Assembly: GCA_003551305.1 (NCBI GenBank)
Contig: PUMJ01000036.1
Coordinates: forward strand, 1-32,950
From: Candidatus Brocadiaceae bacterium
GTDB taxonomy: Bacteria > Planctomycetota > Brocadiia > SM23-32
Direction of reading: 5' to 3'
DNA: 32,950 nt
Under the pieces are notes generated by a model. That model did not search any database, was not told where the DNA came from, and saw only the letters and a program-made list of their open reading frames with translations. Made by a program: the position numbers and the translations under genes. Of this stretch, positions 18,039 to 25,569 are shown in pieces (the stretch's first letter is position 1; each line of letters begins with the position of its first letter).

Positions 18039-18056
18039 AAATGGATTCGTTTCGCA
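18039..18056 (-). repeat. Copy 2 of the 18-nt word, upstream of the sulfatase
   Basis: The minus strand reads TGCGAAACGAATCCATTT, identical to 140-157, and three further bases (TCG) match two positions downstream. It lies about 165 bp before the sulfatase GTG and in the same orientation relative to its gene as copy 1. Confidence 0.4.
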
Positions 18057-18227
18057 GAAGGCACCTCCATGCGCCCAAATCGGACAGCAACGCCCGTGCG
18101 GGTCACTCGCCGGCAAAGCCGGGTGAGGCGGCCGGGGGAGTGACAGATTCTCGCAGCCCCATCATCAACACCATCCCGACGGCCCCTCTCCTGTACCGAG
18201 CGTCAGAGTGTTGTGACCTCAGCCTAT

Positions 18228-18256
18228 AGGCTATACGGTTATAGGGGATACGTCAA
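18228..18256 (-). promoter_or_regulatory. Candidate promoter with AT-rich inverted repeat, toward the sulfatase
   Basis: On the minus strand TTGACG (18251-18256) and TAGCCT (18228-18233) are 17 bases apart. The spacer and -10 lie in an AT-rich island (18223-18245) built from CCTATAGG and CCTATAAC units that form an inverted repeat, as an operator would. The leader to the sulfatase GTG would be about 340 nt, which is long, so this is tentative. Confidence 0.35.
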
Positions 18257-18296
18257 GCGTTTTCCCGGCGGGAACCCGGTAGTCGGCATAAAGACC

Positions 18297-18500
18297 GCGC
18301 CCCGTTGGGGGGCACAACGTTCCCTGTAGCGCCCCTTCAGGGCGCGGGTTCCGGGGGGGGCTCTGTGGTACTCAGGGCTTCGCCCCGGGCTGGTATGTGG
18401 CGCTCTGAAAGAGCGGCGCCCCGTTGGGGCGCAGAGTTCGGGCGGGGTAGGGGACTGGTATGTTGCGCCCCTTCAGGGTGGTGGTCTTTCAGGGCGGCGC
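18297..18500. repeat. Cluster of short GC palindromes (REP-like)
   Basis: About 200 bp hold a series of perfect or near-perfect short hairpins: CCCCGTTGGGG (18300-18310), GCGCCCCTTCAGGGCGC (18329-18345), GGGCTTCGCCC (18375-18385), CGCTCTGAAAGAGCG (18401-18415), GCGCCCCGTTGGGGCGC (18416-18432) and GCGCCCCTTCAGGG (18465-18478). A longer unit repeats: CTGGTATGTGGCGC at about 18390 and CTGGTATGTTGCGC at about 18455. Spacing is irregular and units differ, so this is not CRISPR. It sits between divergent genes. REP-type elements mobilised by a RAYT transposase are a possibility, but none is encoded here. Confidence 0.6.
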
Positions 18501-18791
18501 ACTCCGGGGATCGCCGCTCGCGCCTTTCGCACAACTCACCATCGTCCGGGCCGCGTCCCCCGGAGTGAGCCGCGCTCTGTGAGCGCGCTGCTTGCCGCCG
18601 CCCTGCCGTTGCGTGGCTTGCCCCGCGTTGTTCCTCAGACCCCTATCTGTCCACGATCCACCCCAAGACCGAGCCCCAATTACCGGGGGCTGGCCGGAAT
18701 GCGCGGTTCGTCCTTCCCTTTGCCGGGCCCGGCCGGAGCGGGTACGATGGCGGTACGCTTGGAGGAATTGTCTCCCGCCGGAGGTTGTGCC

Positions 18792-20225
18792 ATGTGGATG
18801 AGGGGTTTGCTGAGCGGTCTGTTGTGTCTGTTGTTCTTTCCGGCCGGGTCGGTCGCAGCCCGGACGACTGTCACCATCGACCCGGAGGAGCGCTACCAGA
18901 CGGTGGAGGGCTGGGGTACGTGCCTTGTGGCCTGGCGGCCGGAGTTCCGCGAACTCTACCGCACCGAGGAGTTCCAGCGGGTCTACTCCCAGGAACTGGG
19001 CATGAACGTTCTGCGGATCAACTTCCGCGGGCCGGTCTCCACCGAGCCGGTCGAAGACTGGCGCGACATCCGCTGGCAGGACTTCAACTTCATGGAGAGC
19101 GACGGCCGGGCGCAGATATTCATTGATTTCGGTCAGGGCCTGATGGCGCTGAACCCGGAGACGAAGTTCATCGCCAGCGTCTGGAGCCCCCCGCCGTGGA
19201 TGAAATACACGCAGTCGACCCGGGACGAAGCCTCCGGCGCCATCGGCGCCTTCAGCTACGAGCATCGTCGCACCGGCGAGATAGTCGAGAACCGGGTCAA
19301 GCCCGAGTACTTCCAGCACTTCGTCAAGTGGATGGTGGAGATGGTGAAGGCACACGACGCCCAGGGTGTGCCGATCTACGCCATCAGCCCTGCCAACGAG
19401 CCGCAGTTCACCCAGACCTTCGAAAGCTGCGTCTGGACCGCCGAGGACCTGGCCACCGTCATCGGCATGCTCGGCGAGATGCTCGAGGAAGAGGGCCTGG
19501 GCCACGTGAAGATATTCGCCCCGGAGACCATGACCGGCCACTTCTACGAGGGTGGGACGCCGGACTACATCCGCATCATGGCCGAGCATGAGCGCGGAGG
19601 GCCGCACTTCGACGTCATCGCCACGCACGGCTACAGCGACGGGGTGGAGGCGGAGATAGACGAGAACGTCTCGCGGCGCTTCTACGAGATGGCGAAGGAA
19701 TACGAGCGCCCCCTGTGGGTGACCGAGGGGGGCACGCGGGGGCACGACTGGCCCGAGCCCATCCGGCGCGGCGTGGCCAACATGTTCCACAACGCCCTGG
19801 TGGCCGGCCACGTCAGCATGGTCGTGCCCTGGCAGGTGACGGACCGCTCGCCGATGACGCACAACCTGATGGTGTTCGAGGAGTGGACACCGAAGACGTA
19901 TGCCGCGAGGCACTACTCCTACTTCATCCGCCCGGGGGCGGTGCGCATCGGCGCCGAGCCCGGCTACGGGGACGTGCTCAGCAGCGCCTTCCTGCACGAG
20001 GAGGACGGGCAGCTGACGGCGGTCATCATCAACCCGACCGGGCAGGCGCGGGACGTGACGCTGCGCTTCACGCAGAACCTTGGCTTCGACCGGATGGAGG
20101 CCCACCGGACCTCGGACGAGGAGCAGATGCAGCGGCTCGCGCCCGTGACGGTGAGCGACCGGCAGGCCACGCTGGCGATGCCCGCCTACTCGATAGTCAC
20201 TCTGCAGGGCCGGACGTCTCAGTAG
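18792..20225 (+). CDS. Secreted GH30-like glycoside hydrolase
   Basis: The 477-residue protein starts with a Sec signal peptide (hydrophobic core GLLSGLLCLLFFPAG, likely cleavage after SVAA near residue 23). A clan GH-A type barrel follows, with VEGWGTCLVAW (where GH30 has GFG), MNVLRINF, and KFIASVWSPPPWMKYTQS. YAISPANEPQF provides acid/base Glu203, and PLWVTEGGTRG provides nucleophile Glu312. From about 400 the sequence becomes the beta-sandwich that accompanies GH30 (LTAVIINPTGQARDVTLRF). GH30 enzymes act on beta-glucosyl, beta-1,6-glucan or xylan linkages; the specificity here is unknown. The ATG at 18792 has GGAGG seven bases upstream. It lies near a sulfatase and an oligogalacturonate-lyase-like gene, fitting polysaccharide use. 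Confidence 0.88.
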   Translation: MWMRGLLSGLLCLLFFPAGSVAARTTVTIDPEERYQTVEGWGTCLVAWRPEFRELYRTEEFQRVYSQELGMNVLRINFRGPVSTEPVEDWRDIRWQDFNFMESDGRAQIFIDFGQGLMALNPETKFIASVWSPPPWMKYTQSTRDEASGAIGAFSYEHRRTGEIVENRVKPEYFQHFVKWMVEMVKAHDAQGVPIYAISPANEPQFTQTFESCVWTAEDLATVIGMLGEMLEEEGLGHVKIFAPETMTGHFYEGGTPDYIRIMAEHERGGPHFDVIATHGYSDGVEAEIDENVSRRFYEMAKEYERPLWVTEGGTRGHDWPEPIRRGVANMFHNALVAGHVSMVVPWQVTDRSPMTHNLMVFEEWTPKTYAARHYSYFIRPGAVRIGAEPGYGDVLSSAFLHEEDGQLTAVIINPTGQARDVTLRFTQNLGFDRMEAHRTSDEEQMQRLAPVTVSDRQATLAMPAYSIVTLQGRTSQ

Positions 20226-20237
20226 CGAGACGATCGG

Positions 20238-20948
20238 TCATTGCCCCGGCCCGCGCGGGGCGGCAAGGTGGGCGAAGAGCTGGAAGCCCTCCTCGAGGAA
20301 GCGCCGAACGTCCTGTGGCTTGACCCGCCGGCAGGGGCGAAACAGCGCCAGCCTGTCCCCGACCCCGTCCACGCACAGGGTGTCGTCGCGGCGGAAGTGG
20401 CCCAGAGCTGACGGGCCGAACAGGGCGCGCGAGACCTCGGGGTCCGCCCCGTGGAGTTCATAGGTCGAATCGAAATCCCGGTGCCCCGTGGCGCCCACGC
20501 CCAGGAACCCCGGCTTGACGGGGAAGGTATCGTAGCTAGAGACGCTGGGGGAACGCTTCGGGCGCACGCTGAGCGGCGGCAACTGCAGCCGCAGAGACCG
20601 GAAGAGCAGAACCGTCTGGCGCCAGCGCCATGAATTCCCGGTCAGCGTCCCCGTGGAGAACTTGCTGTCGCAGATGAACACGGCAGTGTCGTGCGCAAGC
20701 CCGGTCAGAGTGTTGTACACGATGGTCAGGTCACGCCGGGAGAACACCATCAGATCGTCCACACCGGGGCCCAGGTCGGCCTCGGTGGCTCTGTGAGTCG
20801 TGGCTCTGAAACGGAAGCCCAGCTCCTCGGCGCACCGGGCCAGGGCCCTGGTCCGTCTGCGCTCGCGCCCGATCGCCACGACGGCCACCGCGACGATCAC
20901 AGCCACGAGGATCAGCAGCATGCCCACGACCGGTTCCACGGCACCCAC
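20238..20948 (-). CDS. Membrane-anchored protein of unknown function
   Basis: I do not recognise this 236-residue protein. One N-terminal membrane segment (about 10-27, MLLILVAVIVAVAVVAIG) is followed by RERRR, predicting a cytoplasmic body. The rest contains ARCAEELGFRFRATTHRA, a beta-rich middle, and FDSTYELHGADPEVSRALFGPSALGHF, a phrase seen in other small single-pass proteins of unknown function. The frame opens with GTG at 20948; GTG at 20939 or ATG at 20921 are alternatives that keep the membrane segment. It converges on the GH30-like gene with 12 bp between stops and has its own likely promoter at 20993-21022. Confidence 0.7.
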   Translation of the reverse strand: MGAVEPVVGMLLILVAVIVAVAVVAIGRERRRTRALARCAEELGFRFRATTHRATEADLGPGVDDLMVFSRRDLTIVYNTLTGLAHDTAVFICDSKFSTGTLTGNSWRWRQTVLLFRSLRLQLPPLSVRPKRSPSVSSYDTFPVKPGFLGVGATGHRDFDSTYELHGADPEVSRALFGPSALGHFRRDDTLCVDGVGDRLALFRPCRRVKPQDVRRFLEEGFQLFAHLAAPRGPGQ

Positions 20949-20958
20949 CCCCTGAGTT

Positions 20959-20983
20959 ACCGCCGGCCCGACGCGCCGGCGGT
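20959..20983 (-). other. Perfect 9-bp hairpin in the leader of the membrane-anchored unknown
   Basis: ACCGCCGGC (20959-20967) pairs with GCCGGCGGT (20975-20983) across seven bases. It lies between the predicted -10 and the start codon, so it would form at the very 5' end of the mRNA, just before the ribosome-binding region. It could limit translation, or be the last part of the stop signal for the efflux operon. Confidence 0.4.
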
Positions 20984-20992
20984 TCGTCTGCC

Positions 20993-21022
20993 ATTATACC
21001 GCCTTCCCGGGGAAGGCGTCGC
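20993..21022 (-). promoter_or_regulatory. Promoter for the membrane-anchored unknown
   Basis: The minus strand has a perfect TATAAT at 20993-20998, which is striking in DNA of this GC content. At an 18-base spacing lies GCGACG (21017-21022), which keeps only the GAC of the -35 consensus. Transcription would start near 20986. Confidence 0.5.
21000..21018 (-). terminator. Candidate terminator hairpin of the efflux operon
   Basis: CGCCTTCC pairs with GGAAGGCG around a three-base loop. It is about 150 nt past the stop of the RND gene on the same strand and overlaps the -35 region of the next promoter. There is no T run, so efficiency is uncertain. Confidence 0.35.
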
Positions 21023-21170
21023 CCGGACGACGCGCTCACGTTCTTCCGCCTCCAGCGGGAACACGAAGACAGAAGCAAGGGAACCGAGCAGTGACGGGTG
21101 CTCTTCCGCCCAACGTTCTTCGTACTCGATCTCGTCGTGGTTGCCCCGATCCTCAGGCTTGTGGGACCGG

Positions 21171-24100
21171 CTATGTCGGCAAGGGACTGCCGCGCTTTCC
21201 GCGGGTGAAAAGGACGTAGAGGCAGGGCATCAGGTAGAGCGCCACGAGCATCTCCATCAGCAGACCGCCTATGGCGCCGACCGCCATGGGCTGGAGCATG
21301 TCGCCGCCCTCGCCTATGTTGAGCGCCAGCGGCAGGAACCCCATCATGGTCGTCAGCGTTGTCATCATGCGCGGCCGCAGGCGTATCATCGCGGCCTCGA
21401 CAACGGCCTCGTCGGGCGGCAGGTCGCGTTCGTCCTGCATCTCGCGGGCGAACGTCAGCAGCAGCACGCCGTCGTTGACCGTGGCGGCGACCACCACCAG
21501 CCCTCCTATCAACACCGTCGCCCCGAGCGGAAGCCCCGCAAGATAAAGCAGATACACCACGCCTACCAGGCAGACCGGCACGCTGCCGAGGATGAGCGCC
21601 GGCAGCTTGACGCTGTCGAACTGCACCGCCAGCACGATAAAGGAGAAGAACAGTGCGAAGGCCATGACGGCCAGCACGGTGCGCATCATGCCGGCCATCA
21701 TCTCGGCGCGCCCGCCGAAGTGGAACTCGTAACCCGCCGGGCGGTCGAGGTCGTCCAGGCGCGCCCTGAGGCGGGAGACGGCGCGGGCCAGGTCGCCGCC
21801 CGCAACGTCCGCTCCCACCGAGACCTCCCTGACCTGGTTGGCGCGGGTGATCTGCACCGGCCCGACAGCCGGCCGGACCTCGGCCACATCGCGCAGGCGG
21901 AGCGTCCCGCCCGGGTTGGAGCTGAGCGGCAGGTTCTCCAGGTCCTGGCGGTCGGAGATCCTCCCCTCGGGCACGATGAGCCGTATGTCGTAGTAGTGCA
22001 CGCCGTCGCGATAGCGCGTGGGCACCGTGCCGGTTACGAGCGTTCGGAGGGAGTCCGCCACCTCGGCGGCGGTGATCCCGAGTTCCGAGGCCCTGGTGCG
22101 GTCAATGCGCACCTGGTATTCGGGTCGCGTCAGGTCCAGCAGCACGCTCACGTTGGCGAGGTCGTCCAGTTCCTGCATCGAACTGACGGCCCGGCGGGCC
22201 AGCTCGGCCAGGGTGTCGGTGTCGGGTCCCCTGATCCCGACCTCGATGTCGGAGCCCCGCAGCCCTCGCAGCCCCCGCACGCCCATCGGCCTCGCCATGG
22301 CCGTCACGCCGGGCGGGGAGACCTGCATGAGGCGCCGGCGAAGCTGCCTTGCGTATTCGGCCGTGCTGACGTCGCGCCGGGCCTTCGGCACGAGCTGCAG
22401 GTTCAGTTCGCCCCGGTTGGCCTGTTCGCTGGTGTCGAAACCGCGTATACGGCCGCCCGCCAGGAAGAAGACATTCTCCACGAGCGGGTCGTCGGCTATC
22501 TCCCGTTCGATCCGGGCTACGATGTGCTCCGTCTCCTGCAGTGAGGCGCCGGTGGGAAGGTTCACGTTGACCAGGATCCGCCCGTCGTCCATGAGCGGCA
22601 GGAACTCGCCGCCGACACGCCCCAGGACGAGCGCCCCCAGCCCCAGGACGGCGAGGAACAACACGAGAACGAGCCGGCGCGCGCGCAAGGCTCCGTGCAG
22701 CGAGCGGCCGTAGGCGTCCGTCAGCCGCGCGAACAGGCGCTCGAAACGCCCGGCGCCACCGGCCTCTCCGCTCTGCCCTCTCCGGCCCAGCAGGGTGGCC
22801 GCCAGCATCGGCGTGACCGTCACCGCCACGGTCAGACTGATGACGACGATACCCGCGACGACCAGGATGAGCTCACGGAACAGCAGGGTGGTCAGCCCGG
22901 GCACAATGAGGAACGGCACGAAGAGCGCCAAAAACGACAGCGTGGCGGCCACGACCGCCGGGCCGACCTCCGCCGTGGCCTCGACGCTCTGGGCGGCCAG
23001 GTCGCCGTCCGGCTCCTCGTGGCGCCGGCGGGTTATGTTCTCCAGCACCACGATGGAGTTGTCCAGCACCACGCCGATGGCCACGACCAGGCCGCCGAGG
23101 GAGAAGATGTTGAGCGAGAAGCCGGCCAGTTCCATCAGGCCGAAGTTCAGCACCAGGGTAAGCGGCAGCGCCACGGCCATCACCAGCACCTGCCGCAGGC
23201 TGCCCAGGAAGAGGTAAACGAGAATGACCAGCAGCACCGCCGCCCCGATGGCCGCGTTGCGGACGCCGGAGAGGGACTCCTCGACGTACTGCGCCTGGTT
23301 TTCCACGTAGTCGAGGCGGACCCCTTCGGGGAAAGCCGGCTCCATCTCCCTGAGCCGCTCCTCCAGCGCCCTTGCGACCTCGACGGTGTTGGCCTCGGCC
23401 TCCTTCAGCACGGAGAGCACCACGCACTCCCGGCCGTTGAACCGCGTGATGAGTCGCTGCTCCTCGTGGCCGTCCACTACCTGCGCGATGTCGCGCACGT
23501 GGACCTGCTCCTGTCCCCGGCGGGCCACCAGCACCGATTCGATCTCCTCGATGGAGGCGTAGTGTCCCGTGGTGCGGGCGATGACCTCGCGGCGTCCGTC
23601 GGAGACGCGGCCGGCCGCGCGCTCCACGTTCTCCTGGCGCAGGCGGTTGAGCACAGTCTCGAGGGACAGGTCGTGCCTCTCGACGGCGGCGGGGTCGAGC
23701 AGGACGCGTATCTCCCGTTCCAGGCCGCCGATTATCTGCACGCCGGCCACGCCCCTTGTGGCCAGCACGCGGTCCTGCAGCCAGTTCTCCGTCCAGTCCC
23801 GCACCTGCACCGGTCCCCAGCGCTCTGAGCTGACGGCAAGCTGCATCACCGGCAACTGGGACGGGTCGGCCTTGAAGACCAGGGGCGGTTCGATGTCGGC
23901 CGGCAGGTGCGGCTCGGCGCGGGCCAGCGCGGCCAGCACGTCCTGGAAGGCCACGTTGACGTCCGTGCCGTACTCGAAGTTGACGTCCAGGTTGTAGGCA
24001 CTCTCGCGCGCGGTGGACTCCAGCGAGTCGAGGTTGTCCACCGTCGCCATGAAGCGTTCGATCGGGTCGGCGATGTCCTTGTCGATCTCATCGGGCGTGG

Positions 24101-24260
24101 CGCCCGGCCAGCGGATGTTGACCTTGACCACGGGGTAGGTCAGGTCCGGCAGAAAGTCCACGGGCAGCCGCCACAGGCCATAGAGCCCCAGCACCACCAG
24201 GGCCAGCAATATGGCGCTGGTGGCCAGTCGCCGTCGCACGCTGTGCTCGGTTATCCTCAA
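21171..24260 (-). CDS. RND-family efflux transporter permease (AcrB/CzcA-type)
   Basis: The inner-membrane proton-driven pump of a tripartite exporter. The 1029 residues have the duplicated RND layout: TM1 (about 12-30), a large periplasmic domain, the TM2-6 block from about 335, and a second periplasmic domain and TM block after about 530. The TM4 proton-relay segment reads GVVLDNSIVVLENI, with Asp400 followed by Asn401 where AcrB has Asp-Asp. I cannot tell from sequence alone whether it carries metals or organic compounds. The start is TTG at 24260, overlapping the preceding stop as TTGA, with GGGAGG seven bases upstream. Last gene of the sigma-factor-led operon. Confidence 0.95.
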   Translation of the reverse strand: MRITEHSVRRRLATSAILLALVVLGLYGLWRLPVDFLPDLTYPVVKVNIRWPGATPDEIDKDIADPIERFMATVDNLDSLESTARESAYNLDVNFEYGTDVNVAFQDVLAALARAEPHLPADIEPPLVFKADPSQLPVMQLAVSSERWGPVQVRDWTENWLQDRVLATRGVAGVQIIGGLEREIRVLLDPAAVERHDLSLETVLNRLRQENVERAAGRVSDGRREVIARTTGHYASIEEIESVLVARRGQEQVHVRDIAQVVDGHEEQRLITRFNGRECVVLSVLKEAEANTVEVARALEERLREMEPAFPEGVRLDYVENQAQYVEESLSGVRNAAIGAAVLLVILVYLFLGSLRQVLVMAVALPLTLVLNFGLMELAGFSLNIFSLGGLVVAIGVVLDNSIVVLENITRRRHEEPDGDLAAQSVEATAEVGPAVVAATLSFLALFVPFLIVPGLTTLLFRELILVVAGIVVISLTVAVTVTPMLAATLLGRRGQSGEAGGAGRFERLFARLTDAYGRSLHGALRARRLVLVLFLAVLGLGALVLGRVGGEFLPLMDDGRILVNVNLPTGASLQETEHIVARIEREIADDPLVENVFFLAGGRIRGFDTSEQANRGELNLQLVPKARRDVSTAEYARQLRRRLMQVSPPGVTAMARPMGVRGLRGLRGSDIEVGIRGPDTDTLAELARRAVSSMQELDDLANVSVLLDLTRPEYQVRIDRTRASELGITAAEVADSLRTLVTGTVPTRYRDGVHYYDIRLIVPEGRISDRQDLENLPLSSNPGGTLRLRDVAEVRPAVGPVQITRANQVREVSVGADVAGGDLARAVSRLRARLDDLDRPAGYEFHFGGRAEMMAGMMRTVLAVMAFALFFSFIVLAVQFDSVKLPALILGSVPVCLVGVVYLLYLAGLPLGATVLIGGLVVVAATVNDGVLLLTFAREMQDERDLPPDEAVVEAAMIRLRPRMMTTLTTMMGFLPLALNIGEGGDMLQPMAVGAIGGLLMEMLVALYLMPCLYVLFTRGKRGSPLPT

Positions 24261-25564
24261 CGGCCGTCCTCCCTGCCTTCGCCGCGCCCGGCGCCTTCTT
24301 CTCCGGCGAGGCGCACCGGCGCGCCGTCCCGCAGCCCCTCGTGCCCGCGGGTGATGACCTCTGCGCCGGGCCGCACGCCGCTGAGTATCTGCACGCCCGT
24401 CCTCTGTTCAACCCCTATCTCGACCCGGCGCCGGGCGGCCTTTCCGTCTTCCACCAGGAAGACAACGTCTTCGCCTTCGGGCGTCTGAAGGACGGCTTCC
24501 GGCGGGACCAGGACCGCGTCCTCGACCGCGTCCAGTTCCAGCTTCAGCCGGGCAAACTGGTGGGGCATCAGTTCGGCGCCGACTCCCTCCAGCCGCGCCT
24601 CAACGGTGCGGGTCCGCGTGGCCTGGTCGAGGCGGGGGTAGGCGCGCACCACTTCGCCGGCGTACCTGCGGCCGGGCAGGGCGTCCAGAGTGACCTCGAC
24701 GCGGAGCCCGGGGCGCACAGCGGCGGCGTGGGCCTCCGGCACGTTGAACCGCACAACGAGCGAGGCCGGATCGAACATCTCCACCAGCGGGTTGCGGGGG
24801 ACGGCGAGGTCGCCGGGGCGCACGTGGACCGCCGTTATCCTGCCGTCGAAGGGGGCCCTGACGATGCACTCGGCCAGGTGCGCCTCGGCCTGGGTCAGGC
24901 GGGCGGAGGCTTCCTCGACGGCGGCCTCCTGGACGGCTACCTCGGTCGCCGTGGGGCCGGCCTCCAGCATGGCGAGGCTCTGGCGGGCGGATGCCAGTTC
25001 GGCCTCGGCGACCTCCATCCGTTCGCGTGCCTGGTCCACGCTCTGGCGCGAGGTGAAGTCCCCGGCTATCAGGTCCATCTGGCGCCGGTAGGTCTCGCGG
25101 GCCTCCTGCAGTGTCGCCTCCCAGCGCTTGACGCCGGCGCGGGCCTTCTCTATCTCCTCGCGGCGCGCCCCGGCGCGCAGGTCGGCCAGCCGGGCCCGCG
25201 CCACGCTGAGGGCGGCGCGCGCCGTCTCGGCCTCCGCGCGGTGCACCTCGCGGTCGATCTCAACGAGCCTGTCCCCGGCGCCCACTTCGTCTCCCTCCCG
25301 CCAGGGACCATAGTTGATGGGGCCCTCCTTGGTCGCGGCGATGACGACCGACTCCGTGGCCACCACCTCCCCGGAACGTTCCAGCGTCAGCACAATATCG
25401 CCCATGCGCGCCTCCCGGACTTCGACCAGGGGCGTCCGGTCGCGTCCTCCTGAACCTGGCGCCCCGGCCTCGGTGGGGCGGCCCAGCACGGACCACGCGA
25501 CGGCCGCGGCGACCAGTATTCCCGCAGAGAGCAGAACCAGATGAACAGCTTTTGGTTTTCTCAC
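24257..25564 (-). CDS. RND efflux periplasmic adaptor (membrane fusion protein)
   Basis: The 435-residue adaptor links the RND pump to the outer-membrane channel. An N-terminal membrane anchor (about 8-27) is followed by a lipoyl half-motif (VEVREARMGDIVLTLERSGEVVA). Next comes an alpha-helical hairpin rich in Ala, Glu and Arg (about 105-235) and the second lipoyl half (CIVRAPFDGRITAVHVRPGDLAVP). A beta-barrel and a membrane-proximal domain end in a charged Gly/Arg/Glu tail. No lipobox is seen. The GTG at 25564 has AGGAGGAA nine bases upstream and lies 5 bp after the stop of the channel gene. It overlaps the pump gene by four bases. Confidence 0.95.
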   Translation of the reverse strand: MRKPKAVHLVLLSAGILVAAAVAWSVLGRPTEAGAPGSGGRDRTPLVEVREARMGDIVLTLERSGEVVATESVVIAATKEGPINYGPWREGDEVGAGDRLVEIDREVHRAEAETARAALSVARARLADLRAGARREEIEKARAGVKRWEATLQEARETYRRQMDLIAGDFTSRQSVDQARERMEVAEAELASARQSLAMLEAGPTATEVAVQEAAVEEASARLTQAEAHLAECIVRAPFDGRITAVHVRPGDLAVPRNPLVEMFDPASLVVRFNVPEAHAAAVRPGLRVEVTLDALPGRRYAGEVVRAYPRLDQATRTRTVEARLEGVGAELMPHQFARLKLELDAVEDAVLVPPEAVLQTPEGEDVVFLVEDGKAARRRVEIGVEQRTGVQILSGVRPGAEVITRGHEGLRDGAPVRLAGEEGAGRGEGREDGR

Positions 25565-25569
25565 GATCC

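Noticed and set aside
18297-18500. CRISPR array
   Set aside because: The repeats are short palindromes of differing sequence with irregular spacing and no constant spacer length; no cas gene is nearby.
18489-20105. 538-codon minus-strand frame opposite the GH30-like gene
   Set aside because: The plus strand encodes a signal peptide and both catalytic glutamates; the opposite frame is His/Val/Arg-rich without motifs.
20691-22544. 617-codon plus-strand frame opposite the RND pump
   Set aside because: Composition (Gln/His/Arg-rich) is typical of antisense translation, and the pump is unambiguous.
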